Below are positions 25,653 through 34,577 of a stretch of DNA of 64,000 nucleotides, piece by piece. Positions within the stretch are counted from its first letter, which is position 1; every line of letters starts with the position of its first letter. The position numbers and the translations under genes are program-made. The DNA is from G963665405 sp963665405 (GTDB taxonomy: Bacteria > Chloroflexota > Dehalococcoidia > Lucifugimonadales > G963665405), in NCBI GenBank assembly GCA_963665405.2, contig CAXXUH010000003.1, forward strand, positions 310,001 through 374,000. The letters are read 5' to 3'. The notes below the pieces were generated by a model that was not told where the DNA came from, ran no database searches, and worked only from the letters and a program-made list of their open reading frames with translations.

Positions 25653-27044
25653 TCAGAGCGCGGAACCGCTCCAGCCCCCCAGCGCCTTCTCAAGAAAACG
25701 AGCAACCGCCAGCGCCAGGTCCTCGCGCCATGGACGGGAAACCACCTGTATCCCGATCGGCAGGCCCTCCGGCGATGTGCCGCCTCGGATGGCGACGGCG
25801 GGCCATCCGGCGACGTTGTAGGCATGGGAGTAGCTGAAGCCGCCGGGGAAGTAGTCCATCGACCGGCCGTGGAGCGATGCCGGGTGGGCGCTCGCCGGGC
25901 CGAGGATCACGTCGTGGTCCTCCATGAAAGACAGCATCTCGCTGCGATAAGCCTCCCACCGCACCACCGTCTCCAGGAACTGCGTGGTCGTCATCCGGTG
26001 CGGGGCCGCGAGCTCCAGACGCTTCTGGAGGAAAGGGTCCATCTCGTCGGTGCCGGCCGATTTGAGAATGCCTCGCGCGCTCTCGCCGCCGTCGGCGCCG
26101 TGGAGCTCCATGTGAAGCTGCGACGCCTGCTCGATGGCCCGTGGGCAACCCTCTTCGATCGACTTTACCGATCCTTCCAGGAGCGCGGCCGCGGATCGCA
26201 CGGCGTCCATCGTCTCCGGCGTCGGCGTGGCGACACCGTTGTCGGCGTGGAACGCCACCCGAACCTCCTTCAGGTCCACCTGGTCCGGGTCGCCGAGTGG
26301 GATCGGCACCACCGTTGGATCGACCCAATCCATTCCGGCCAGAATCGGCAACGTGAGGACAAGGTCGTCGACAGACCGGGCCATCGGACCGATCTGCGTC
26401 ACCGCGGCGAAAACGCCGCCGAACGGAGGCCAGTGGCCGGTCCTCGGCACACGCCCCGACGTTGGCTTGATCCCGGCGATACCACAGCAGTGGGCGGGCC
26501 ACCGTATGCTCCCCCCTGCGTCGCTGCCCAGACCCAGCGGCGAGCCTCCCGCGGCGATGATGGCGGCCTCGCCCCCGCTGCTGCCACCGGGCGTGCGCTC
26601 CAGGTCCCACGGGTTGTTGGTCCGCCCGTACACCAGGTTCGAGCACTCCAGGCCAAAGCTTATCTCTGGCACGTTCGTCTTGCCGATAAGGATCGCTCCT
26701 GCTCCCCTCAGTCTCGCCACGACCGGCGCATCGCGGTCCGGAACGAAGCTCGCACGGCCCTTGGTCCCGCCCGTCGAGATCACCCCTTCGACCTCCAGCG
26801 CGTCCTTTACGGTGAACGGCACTCCGTGGAGCGGCCCGATTATCTCTCCCCTGGCGATGCCCGCGTCGGCGTTCCCCGCCGCCTTTCTGGCCGAGTCAGC
26901 CAATAGCTGCACGACGGCGTTGAGCCTGCCGTTCACCTCCTCGATCCGCTTCAGGTGCGCCTCGACGACCTCGAGCGAAGAAACCCGTTTGTCGCGGATC
27001 GCCCGAGCAAGCTCAGTTGCGGAAAGACCGGTGACCTCTGGCAT
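25653..27044 (-). CDS. Amidase (amidase-signature family)
   Basis: Amide hydrolase, 463 aa. The signature Ser-cisSer-Lys triad is visible: Lys in GVPFTVKDALEVEG (about residue 80), GGSSGGEAAIIAAGGSPLGL (about 153) and GSDAGGSIRWPAHCCGIAG (about 173, nucleophile Ser). C-terminal YSHAYNVAGWPAVAIRGG is also typical. ATG at 27044 follows AAGGGAG. The substrate is not predictable; AtzF, GatA and FAAH share the fold, and the absence of gatB/gatC argues against tRNA amidotransferase. It lies 73 bp downstream of the MR/MLE gene on the same strand, so co-expression is likely. Confidence 0.9.
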   Translation of the reverse strand: MPEVTGLSATELARAIRDKRVSSLEVVEAHLKRIEEVNGRLNAVVQLLADSARKAAGNADAGIARGEIIGPLHGVPFTVKDALEVEGVISTGGTKGRASFVPDRDAPVVARLRGAGAILIGKTNVPEISFGLECSNLVYGRTNNPWDLERTPGGSSGGEAAIIAAGGSPLGLGSDAGGSIRWPAHCCGIAGIKPTSGRVPRTGHWPPFGGVFAAVTQIGPMARSVDDLVLTLPILAGMDWVDPTVVPIPLGDPDQVDLKEVRVAFHADNGVATPTPETMDAVRSAAALLEGSVKSIEEGCPRAIEQASQLHMELHGADGGESARGILKSAGTDEMDPFLQKRLELAAPHRMTTTQFLETVVRWEAYRSEMLSFMEDHDVILGPASAHPASLHGRSMDYFPGGFSYSHAYNVAGWPAVAIRGGTSPEGLPIGIQVVSRPWREDLALAVARFLEKALGGWSGSAL

Positions 27045-27116
27045 TGACTGCTCCCTTCAGAGGCGATCCAACGCCTCCGTGGATTGGCGAGTCCGGCGAA
27101 ATCAGTCTCTGGAAAA

Positions 27117-28304
27117 TTACCAGTTGGCGCGGTCGCTCTTCCACGGGTGCGCCCTGACGGCGTCCTCGTTGAGGTCGGTGCCCCAGCCGAGGCCGGTCGG
27201 GGTGGTCATGTGGCCGTCCACGATCTCGGGCGGGTTTGTGACCAGATCGTCCTTCCACGGGACGTCGTCGATGTCGATCTCCATGATGCGCACGTTCGGC
27301 AGGACCGCGCAGAGGCTCGCTCCGATGAACGACCCCAGGTGGCTGTAGTAGTTGTGGGGCGCGACGTTCAGCTGGTACACCTCCGCCAGGTCGCCGATCT
27401 TCTTCGACTGGGTGAAGCCGTTCCAGACCACGTCCACCATAAAGACGTCCGCGGCGTGCAGATCGAAGTAGGGAAGGTACTCCTTCATGTAGAACAGGTT
27501 CTCGCCGGTGCATATCTTGGTCGTCGTCGACTCCTTGATCTGCAGGATCGCTCCTGGATCGTACATGTCGATCTCGAGCCAGAGCAGGTCGAACTGCTCG
27601 AGCACCCTGGCGATCCGCATGGCGCTCTCCGGCTTGAAGTTGAAGTTCAGGTCCAGGTTGATGTCCACGTCCGGACCGACGGCCTCCCGGAACGTCCCGA
27701 TAAGACTCTCGATGTGACGGAGCATCGCCCGGCTGACCACCTGATCCGTCGTGCCCGGTCCGCTTCCGAAGCCGCCGTGAACCCACCCAGCGGGCTCCCC
27801 CGGAATCACAATGTTGGTCTTGAGGGCCGTGAACCCGCGGCGGACGACCTCCTTGCCAAGCGCCGATATGTCGTCCATCGTCCTTATCGGAGGCGTGCCG
27901 AGGACGTCCGGATGGATCGCCCTCGATGTTCCGCAGTGCGACCAGTACAGCCGGACACTGTCTCGCGTCGGACCCCCGAACAGCTCGACCACGGAGATGC
28001 CCAGAGCCTTGGCCTTGAGGTCGACCAGAGCACAGTCGAGCCCGGCGATGGCCTTGGCCGCGATGCCGCCCGGGCTTTGCCGCGTGGCCCGGATCATGTC
28101 CCAAAACCGCATCTCGAAGGCTCGCGGGTCCTGGCCGATCAGCAGCGGGGCAAGGTCCTGAATCGTCCCGATGACGCCGTGCGGAGACTTGCCGTCGCTG
28201 CACTCCCCATAGCCGGTGACGCCCGCGTCCGTCTCGATCTTGACGAACGTCCATGGACGCCACCCCGCGTCCACGAGAAACGTCTCTATGCTCTCGATCT
28301 TCAA
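27117..28304 (-). CDS. Mandelate racemase/muconate-lactonizing (enolase superfamily) enzyme
   Basis: 395 aa, TTG start (KIESIETFLVD). Two-domain enolase-superfamily acid-sugar dehydratase or racemase candidate. Metal ligands are seen as DINLDLNFNF (Asp, about residue 213), LLWLEIDMYD (Glu, about 240) and KICTGENLFY (Glu, about 265), with APHNYYSHLG (His, about 320) as a possible catalytic base. N-terminal capping domain residues 1-120. SAR202 Chloroflexota have many paralogues of this family, proposed to act on recalcitrant organic acids; the specific substrate here is unknown. Confidence 0.88.
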   Translation of the reverse strand: MKIESIETFLVDAGWRPWTFVKIETDAGVTGYGECSDGKSPHGVIGTIQDLAPLLIGQDPRAFEMRFWDMIRATRQSPGGIAAKAIAGLDCALVDLKAKALGISVVELFGGPTRDSVRLYWSHCGTSRAIHPDVLGTPPIRTMDDISALGKEVVRRGFTALKTNIVIPGEPAGWVHGGFGSGPGTTDQVVSRAMLRHIESLIGTFREAVGPDVDINLDLNFNFKPESAMRIARVLEQFDLLWLEIDMYDPGAILQIKESTTTKICTGENLFYMKEYLPYFDLHAADVFMVDVVWNGFTQSKKIGDLAEVYQLNVAPHNYYSHLGSFIGASLCAVLPNVRIMEIDIDDVPWKDDLVTNPPEIVDGHMTTPTGLGWGTDLNEDAVRAHPWKSDRANW

Positions 28305-28740
28305 GTTTCCAGATTCCTCTTTCCAGCTTCCCGTACCATCTGGGGCGCCCCCATACTACCCCATCTTGGGGGGACGGCGGCCAATCGTCTGAGAGCCTGT
28401 CCTGAGCTAGTCGGACGGGTGTCCCTCGGAAGCATCGCCACCCCTTCTTAGACGGCTGCGGCGAACGGAGAGTCCGGGGGAAAAGACCCCTTGTCGGGAG
28501 TCCGAAAGCGTACTGGATGTCATTCCGAGCCGCAGCGAAGAATCTGGGGCTGGGCCGCCGCCCCAGACCCCTCGTCGTCCCGACGCGGATCCTCGTTCTG
28601 GGGGTTCTAAGGGAGCCTTGGCCCCATTCGCGGGGGCTTGGGGGACTCCCCCAAGAATAAGACCCCTCAGGGCGGGTGCGTGGGACATACGCGATCCGAT
28701 TGGTCCGAACGGGCATCCCTCAAAAGTAGTTTCCCACTTC
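28305..28740 (+). repeat. Repeat-rich gap before the IS1380 element
   Basis: Holds a family A-like unit (about 28385-28510), a CATTCCGAGCCGCAGCGAAG motif (28517-28550) and a family B core fragment (28608-28690). No gene seen. Confidence 0.6.
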
Positions 28741-28745
28741 CTAAG

Positions 28746-30457
28746 CCCGAATCCACCGAAGGTATGACGTTGCAGCAGCAGAATGGGTGATGAGGGGCAA
28801 AGGGAGGCGATGGTCCGGGCACGATTCGGGTAAATGGGGCCGGTGTCTGTCTTCAGCCGCCGCGGGGAGACCTTGTGACCGTCTGGGGACGTTGGGTAGG
28901 GCGAGATGGCGGGGAGAGGACGCGGCGAGAGGTGCTCGCGGACCGGACTGGCGCGAGTTTGCGGGGACGTTCGGTTGGGCGGATGGCGGGTCAGTTGCGG
29001 ACGGGCGCCGTCAGGCTGGGAGTGGAATCGCTCGCAGCCGTGCCAGGGCGCGACTGAACTGGGTTTCCCAAGGCCAGCGCTGTGGCAGATGCAGGGTGAG
29101 GCGGCGTGCCGAGCGGGTGAGCCGTCCGGCCAGGGAGAAGAACCGTCGCCGAAGGGTCTTGGTGGTCGCGATCTGCTCGCCCAGACCGATCCGCGCCGTC
29201 CAGCGGGCCAGGTTGTGGGCCATCACCTGTACCGCCAGCCAAGCGCCGTTGGCGGCGAAGCGGCCGGACGGCATGTGGTTCAGACCGACGCCGTACTTGA
29301 GGTCTCGAATGGCGTTCTCGATCTCGGCGTGGCGGCGGTGGTCGGCCTCCAGTTCCAGGGTCTCTCCGTCCCGGTCGGTGATGAAGCCGTGATAGCTGTA
29401 GGTGGCGAAGAGGGCCAGTTGGGAACCGGGCGTGGGCTTCACCCGCCGGACGATGAGCCGCACCGGTGCGGCGCCGGGCTCAGTCCGGAAGGGGGTGTAG
29501 GTGGTCTGCGCCACATCGGCGGCGCCGTCCATCCAGTAGGGGACCGGCGTCCAGTCTGCATCGGGAATCGCCTCGATCAGGTTCCGCAGGCTTTTGTGCT
29601 GGCGGATGGTGATGGAGAAGCGGACATCCATCTCACGACAGGCGGCGACGAGAGCGTGGGCGTAGAAGCCGCTGTCGGCCCGCGCCGTAAGTTGCCCGCT
29701 GGCCCCGGCACGGCGAACCCGGCTCACCGTTTCACGCAGGAAGTGGGCGGCGCCCCGAGCGGTGTTGGCGCGGCCCTCGCGCAGCCGGGACATCAGCACG
29801 TCGCCGGTGCCGGCGGCGACGGCCAACAGGGGGTGATAGCCCCGCTTGCCGGGATAGCCGTGGTGGCGCGCTCCCTCCTTGGCCAGTCCATAGGTCTCGC
29901 AGATGGTCGAGTCCAGGTCGATGGTCAGGGGCGAGTCGCCGGGTCCGGCCCCAGCGGCCCAGGCCCGGGCCAACAACTGGCGGCTCACGCGGTCGAGTTG
30001 ACGGACATGCCCCCACCGGAAGCTGCGCAGGAAGGTCCCCAGGGTGGATGGCGCCTTGACCACGCAGCCTAGAACACCGACCGTCCCACCAGCGCGCAGC
30101 GCATCGGCGTCGTCGATGCAGTCGCCGCCAGCCAGCGCGGAAGCGACCAGCGTCAGCATCTTGTCCCCCGTGTTCGCCCGTCCCGGCGCGCCGCCGAGGT
30201 CAAGGTGATGGTCGACGAGTTCTCGCAGGCCCAGGTGCCGGGCGAGGGTGGCCGGCACGAGCAGGCCGGCATTGGCCACCAGGCGATGGTCGTCAAAGAG
30301 GATGCGGATACGGTCGGGTTTGTTCTGTGGCAGCATCTATTGGGTGCTCCTTGTTTCCGCGCGGGTTTCTGTTCCAAAACCATTATCCCAGATTCAGAGG
30401 AGCACCCTCTAGCTTCTTCATGGGCTGTCCCCAAGGCCGTCCTTCGGTGGATTCGGG
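28746..30457 (-). mobile_element. IS1380-family insertion sequence, intact copy
   Basis: 1712 bp. Inverted ends CCCGAATCCACCGAAGG (28746-28762) and CCTTCGGTGGATTCGGG (30441-30457). Flanking CTAAG direct repeats (28741-28745 and 30458-30462) give a 5-bp target duplication. It encodes one full transposase. Two further copies, both damaged, lie at 38483-40165 and 40177-41665. Confidence 0.93.
29011..30336 (-). CDS. IS1380-family transposase
   Basis: DDE transposase, 441 aa, complete. ATG at 30336 follows AAGGAG. Catalytic-region landmarks: PLTIDLDSTICETYG (first Asp, about residue 140), TARADSGFYAH (second Asp, about 222) and ELEADHRRHAEIENAIRDLK (Glu, about 330), then YGVGLNHMPSGRFAANGAWL, characteristic of the family. 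The frame is intact, so this copy could be active and could mobilise the damaged copies. Confidence 0.93.
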   Translation of the reverse strand: MLPQNKPDRIRILFDDHRLVANAGLLVPATLARHLGLRELVDHHLDLGGAPGRANTGDKMLTLVASALAGGDCIDDADALRAGGTVGVLGCVVKAPSTLGTFLRSFRWGHVRQLDRVSRQLLARAWAAGAGPGDSPLTIDLDSTICETYGLAKEGARHHGYPGKRGYHPLLAVAAGTGDVLMSRLREGRANTARGAAHFLRETVSRVRRAGASGQLTARADSGFYAHALVAACREMDVRFSITIRQHKSLRNLIEAIPDADWTPVPYWMDGAADVAQTTYTPFRTEPGAAPVRLIVRRVKPTPGSQLALFATYSYHGFITDRDGETLELEADHRRHAEIENAIRDLKYGVGLNHMPSGRFAANGAWLAVQVMAHNLARWTARIGLGEQIATTKTLRRRFFSLAGRLTRSARRLTLHLPQRWPWETQFSRALARLRAIPLPA

Positions 30458-30474
30458 CTAAGGGGGCGACCGCC

Positions 30475-30566
30475 AATGGGGAGTACAGAGGGGCGAAGCC
30501 GCTTTGTCTGGAGTCTCCCGGCGCGCCGCCGAGGTCAAGGTGAGGGTGTCCCTCAGAAATACATTT
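30475..30566 (+). repeat. Family A repeat interrupted by a short IS-derived segment
   Basis: GGGGAGTACAGAGGGGCGAAGCC ... GAGTCT is followed by about 25 nt (30519-30543) identical to an internal part of the neighbouring IS1380 (30181-30206, CGGCGCGCCGCCGAGGTCAA), then GAGGGTGTCCCTCAG resumes. Confidence 0.65.
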
Positions 30567-30718
30567 TCCACTCTTCCCCTTAAGAGGGTGGGTTGGCGAA
30601 ACAGGCGCAGGCAACAGACGCCTGGTCTGAGGTCCGTGAGCGTGCCTAGGCGCGGACGCCCCCAGGACGATATGGTACCATTGCCCACGCCGCCCAAACC
30701 CCCTTTCAAGGAGACGCC

Positions 30719-31777
30719 ATGAAAACGAGAGCCGCCGTCCTTGTCGAGCCCAACAAGCCCCTCGCCGTGGACGAGATGGAGGTCCCCGACCCCGGACCGG
30801 ACCAGGTGATCGTCAAGCAGATCTCCACCGGAGTCTGCCTGTCCCAGGTCCACCAGATCTCAAAGACCGCGCCGGAGGACTGCCCACAGCTTCTAGGACA
30901 CGAGGGGACCGGAGTCGTCACCCACGTCGGGAGCCGCGTGACGCACCTCAAAGAGGGCGACTGGGCGATCGTCACGTGGGTCCCGAGGGCCGGATACCCG
31001 GGACGCGATTTCATCGACGGCCTGTCCCCAACCGGCGTGAAGTTTCGCGGCGAGCTGGCCAAAGGGCCGGTCTACACCTTCGCCGAAGACGTCCTGGCTC
31101 ACGAGCAGCTCGTAGTCGGCATCCCAAAACAGGATGCGACCCTAGAGAGCTGCATCGTCGGCTGCGCCATCCTCACCGGGGCGGGCGCCGTCCTCCACAG
31201 TGCGAAGGTGCGGCCCGAGGACTCCGTCGTCGTGATCGGGGCGGGCGGTGTGGGCCTCTCCGCAATCAAGATGGCCTCGCTTCTCCAGGCCTATCCGGTG
31301 ATCGCGGTCGACATCAGGGACGAGAAGCTGGAGTTCGCGAAGGGCTGGGGTGCGACCCACGGCGTCAACTCGGCCAAGGTGGACCCGGTCGAGGCGGTCC
31401 GTGACATCACGGGCGGCGGAGCCGACTTCTCGTTCGACGCGGTCGGAAGCCGCCCGACCCAGGAGATCCTTCTGCCGATGCTGCGCAGCGGTGGACCGGG
31501 CGCCGACAACGTTGGGGGCATGGCGGTCCTCATCGGCTGGCCCGAGGTGTTCACCATCGACGGAGCCCACTTCGTATTCAACCAGCGTCAATTCCGTGGC
31601 AGCCACGGATCGAGCATCCCGGACCGCGACTTCCCGATGTACCTGCGGATGCACCGCGAGGGGCGGTTCCCCCTCGACAAGCTGGTCACCCGGAGCTACA
31701 CCCTGGACCAGGCCCAGCAGTCGATGGAAGACCTCGCCGCCGGCAAGATATCGGGCAGAGCCATAATCAAGTTCTAG
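30719..31777 (+). CDS. Medium-chain (zinc-type) alcohol dehydrogenase family protein
   Basis: NAD(P)-dependent MDR dehydrogenase, 352 aa. ATG at 30719 follows AAGGAGACGCC. Catalytic-zinc ligands: Cys in TGVCLSQVHQ (about residue 40), HE in LLGHEGTGVV (about 60) and Cys in VGCAILTGAG (about 143). The dinucleotide fold is VVVIGAGGVGLSAIKMA (about 165) with VDIRDEK (Asp favouring NAD). The structural-zinc four-Cys lobe is absent: that region reads WVPRAGYPGRDFIDG. It is most like class III/aryl-alcohol type MDR enzymes. Substrate unknown. Confidence 0.88.
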   Translation: MKTRAAVLVEPNKPLAVDEMEVPDPGPDQVIVKQISTGVCLSQVHQISKTAPEDCPQLLGHEGTGVVTHVGSRVTHLKEGDWAIVTWVPRAGYPGRDFIDGLSPTGVKFRGELAKGPVYTFAEDVLAHEQLVVGIPKQDATLESCIVGCAILTGAGAVLHSAKVRPEDSVVVIGAGGVGLSAIKMASLLQAYPVIAVDIRDEKLEFAKGWGATHGVNSAKVDPVEAVRDITGGGADFSFDAVGSRPTQEILLPMLRSGGPGADNVGGMAVLIGWPEVFTIDGAHFVFNQRQFRGSHGSSIPDRDFPMYLRMHREGRFPLDKLVTRSYTLDQAQQSMEDLAAGKISGRAIIKF

Positions 31778-31795
31778 GCATTGCGGAAAGGGAAA

Positions 31796-32268
31796 TCCAG
31801 ATCCCGACAAGTCGGGATTACCGGGAGCCTGAGAGCCTGCCCTGAGCTTGACGAAGGGGTGTCTCTGGTGGAACCGGGAAGTCCAGAGGGGCGAAGCCCC
31901 TTTGGCGGGAGTCTGAGGGTGTCCCTCAGAAACAAGCCTTCTTCTTCCTACCTATCAAATCAGGCGGCGAGCCGAGCCCGTCAAACGACGCGGTACGCCG
32001 ACACCACACTTAGGAGGAGAACTCGTAGAGGGACGATGAACCGGGAAGTCCAGAGGGGCGGAGCCCCTTTGGCGGGAGTCTGAGGGTGTCCCTCATAAAC
32101 AACCCTTTTTTTCTTACCCATCTTCCCCTCGCAGGGGAAGGTGAGGAAGAGCGCCTCCCAACCGGAACGCCCGGTCTTCGGGCTGGTCCCACGGGGTTCC
32201 AAAGGGGGATCGCCCCCTTTGCGGGGTTTGGGGTGCCCCTACCTCTCGGGCGGGTGGGCGGGCCAGAC
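31796..32268 (+). repeat. Repeat cluster: CCCGACAAGTCGGG hairpin, two family A units, family B core
   Basis: AGATCCCGACAAGTCGGGAT (31798-31818), family A units at 31868-31932 and 32043-32100, and a family B core fragment (32176-32268). No gene seen between the dehydrogenase and the SDR. Confidence 0.65.
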
Positions 32269-32363
32269 ACGGGTGAGTAACCTCGCCGTAGAATGATGAA
32301 CGACCGGCTTCGAGACGACTAAGTCGGGATTACCCCGGAGCAAAGCAGAGCTAGGAGGACCCC

Positions 32364-33113
32364 GTGAGACTCACCGGCAAGGTAGCACTGATAACCGGAG
32401 CGGCTCGCGGCCAGGGTGCCGTCGAGGCGCGACTCTTCGCGAAGGAGGGCGCCAGCGTAGTCCTCACCGACATAAGGGACGACGAGGGCGAGAAGGTGGC
32501 GGCCGAGATCAACGAGCTCGGTGGTAAGGCCCACTACATGCGGCACGACGTCATCGAGGAGAGGGAGTGGGTCGTCGCCGTCGCGCGGACCGTCGAGCTG
32601 TTCGGCGGGCTCCACGTGCTGATCAACAACGCCGGCATCTTCGTAACCACGGTCATTGAGCACACCACCGTCGAAGAGTGGGACCGCATCATGGACATCA
32701 ACGCGCGCGGGGTCTTCCTCGGGATCAAGCACGCCATCCCGGCGATGCGGGAGTCGGGCGGCGGCTCCATCGTCAACATCTCCTCGACCGCGGGGCTGGT
32801 GGGGAACCCCAGAGAGGGGGCGTACACAGCCTCCAAGGGCGCCGTCCGCCTCATGACCAAGAGCGCTGCCATCCAGGCCGCGAAAGACGGCATCCGAGTC
32901 AACTCCGTCCACCCGGGCTTCATCGACACTGAGATGGTCGCCTTCATCTCGCAGGACCCGGAGTCCATGGCGGAGATCATGCCTAAGATTCCCCTCGGCC
33001 GCAGCGGTACCTCCGACGACATCGCCAAGGGCGCGCTCTTCCTCGCCTCCGACGAGGCCTCGTACGTCACCGGCACCGAGCTCGTCATCGACGGCGGCTA
33101 CGTAGCCCAGTAA
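32364..33113 (+). CDS. Short-chain dehydrogenase/reductase (classical SDR)
   Basis: 249 aa, GTG start 32364 preceded by AGGAGG. NAD(P)-dependent oxidoreductase of the 3-oxoacyl-ACP reductase/glucose-1-dehydrogenase type. Cofactor motif LITGAARGQG (residues 9-18), acidic VLTDIRDDEG favouring NAD(H), NNAGIF (about 88), catalytic Ser in NISSTAG (about 140) and YTASKG (Tyr/Lys, about 154), HPGFIDTEMV (about 184), and the usual terminal VTGTELVIDGGYVAQ. Complete. Substrate unknown. Confidence 0.92.
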   Translation: MRLTGKVALITGAARGQGAVEARLFAKEGASVVLTDIRDDEGEKVAAEINELGGKAHYMRHDVIEEREWVVAVARTVELFGGLHVLINNAGIFVTTVIEHTTVEEWDRIMDINARGVFLGIKHAIPAMRESGGGSIVNISSTAGLVGNPREGAYTASKGAVRLMTKSAAIQAAKDGIRVNSVHPGFIDTEMVAFISQDPESMAEIMPKIPLGRSGTSDDIAKGALFLASDEASYVTGTELVIDGGYVAQ

Positions 33114-33254
33114 GAACCCCGGCGTACACCCTCCCCGAAGGCCCCTGGACCCCGCACGTCAATCGCCACGGTTGCTCCAGGCCAATCGACCCGGTATCCT
33201 GATCGTCGAATCCCGAACCCCTTGCGGCATTCAGCCAACACGAAAGGCCGCAAC

Positions 33255-34577
33255 ATGACCGCCCCGACAGTGTTCATCAGCTACAGCCACGACTCCGAAG
33301 AACACGGAGATAGAGTGCTCGCCCTTGCGGATAGGTTGAGGCGCGAGGGCATAGACGCGAGCCTTGACCAGTACGAGGATTCTCCGCCCGAGGGGTGGCA
33401 AGGATGGATGGACAGGCACGTCCGAGAGTCGGACTTCGTTCTCATGGTGTGTACTGAGACCTACTACCGCCGCGTCCTCCGAAAAGAGAAGCCGGGAGCG
33501 GGACGGGGAGTCAAGTGGGAAGGCAATCTGATCTATATCCACCTATACGAAGCCGAGGCGAACCGGCGCTTTATTCCCGTGGTTTTCGGAGACGGTAGCC
33601 TCGAACACATCCCTGACCCGCTAAGGAGCGCGACGCACTATCGCGTCGACACGAAACGGGGATACGAGGACCTGTATCGTCGCCTAACAGATCAGCCCGG
33701 GACGCCGAAACCCGCGCTGGGTAAGCCACAGAGCCTGGCCTCACGTCGGCGAAAACAGCAGTTCTCAACAGCCGTTGTAGCCCCAGCGCAACGGGTCTCC
33801 ATAGCCCAGCTCCCCGCGACAGGCGAGCACCTCTTCGGCCGGGACGACGAGCTCAAGCTGCTCGACGAGGCCTGGGACAACTCCGCCACCAACGTCATCA
33901 GCCTGGTGGCGTTCGGCGGCGTGGGCAAGTCGGCGCTGGTGAACTATTGGCTCGGTCAGATGGCCCAGAACCAGTACCGCGGGGCAGAGCGCGTCTACGC
34001 CATCTCCTTCTACAGCCAGGGCAGCCGGGAGGCCGTCACCTCGGCGGATCAGCTGATCGACGCTGCGCTGCGCTGGTTTGGGGACGAGGACCCGACCTCG
34101 GGCTCTCCGTGGGGGAAGGGCGAGCGACTGGCCCGTCTGGTAAAACGCGATAAAACGCTGCTCGTGCTGGACGGCCTGGAGCCGCTCCAGCAGCCGCCCG
34201 GTCCGGACGGAGGCCGGCTGAAGGAGCACACGCTGACAGCACTCGTGCGCGAGCTGGCGGCGTCCAACGAGGGGCTTTGCGTCATCACCACGCGCCAAGA
34301 GGTGGGTGACCTGAAACAATTTGGCCGGTCTACCGCACCCGTAACGGAGCTGGAGCACCTGTCCGACAAGGCTGGAGCCCAGCTTCTCCGAGTGCTGGGA
34401 GTTGAAGGGCGGGATAGCGAGCTTGAGCAGGCTTCGCACGAGTTCGGCGGCCACGGCCTTGCGCTGAACCTCCTGGGCACCTACCTCCACGATGTGGCTG
34501 GGGGCGACGTCCGCCGCTGGCGCGAAGTAGACCTGCTCGAGCAGGACGAGGAACAGGGGGTCAGGCTCTGCGTGTAA
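33255..34577 (+). CDS. SEFIR-STAND signalling protein, N-terminal part (split gene)
   Basis: 440 aa from ATG 33255. Residues 3-150 form a SEFIR (TIR-related) domain: PTVFISYSHDSEEHGDRVLA, EGIDASLDQYE, WMDRHVRESDFVLMVCTETY. A STAND NTPase follows from about 190: GRDDELKLLDEA, Walker A AFGGVGKSALVNY (about 220), Walker B KTLLVLDGLEPLQ (about 300), ITTRQEVGDL. The frame ends at a TAA (34575-34577). Another frame reads GGQALRVMASYEKRL through the same region, the normal continuation, so a 1-nt change in the GGGGG run at 34556-34560 has split an original SEFIR-STAND-TPR protein. TAATG overlap could still allow coupled translation. Confidence 0.82.
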   Translation: MTAPTVFISYSHDSEEHGDRVLALADRLRREGIDASLDQYEDSPPEGWQGWMDRHVRESDFVLMVCTETYYRRVLRKEKPGAGRGVKWEGNLIYIHLYEAEANRRFIPVVFGDGSLEHIPDPLRSATHYRVDTKRGYEDLYRRLTDQPGTPKPALGKPQSLASRRRKQQFSTAVVAPAQRVSIAQLPATGEHLFGRDDELKLLDEAWDNSATNVISLVAFGGVGKSALVNYWLGQMAQNQYRGAERVYAISFYSQGSREAVTSADQLIDAALRWFGDEDPTSGSPWGKGERLARLVKRDKTLLVLDGLEPLQQPPGPDGGRLKEHTLTALVRELAASNEGLCVITTRQEVGDLKQFGRSTAPVTELEHLSDKAGAQLLRVLGVEGRDSELEQASHEFGGHGLALNLLGTYLHDVAGGDVRRWREVDLLEQDEEQGVRLCV

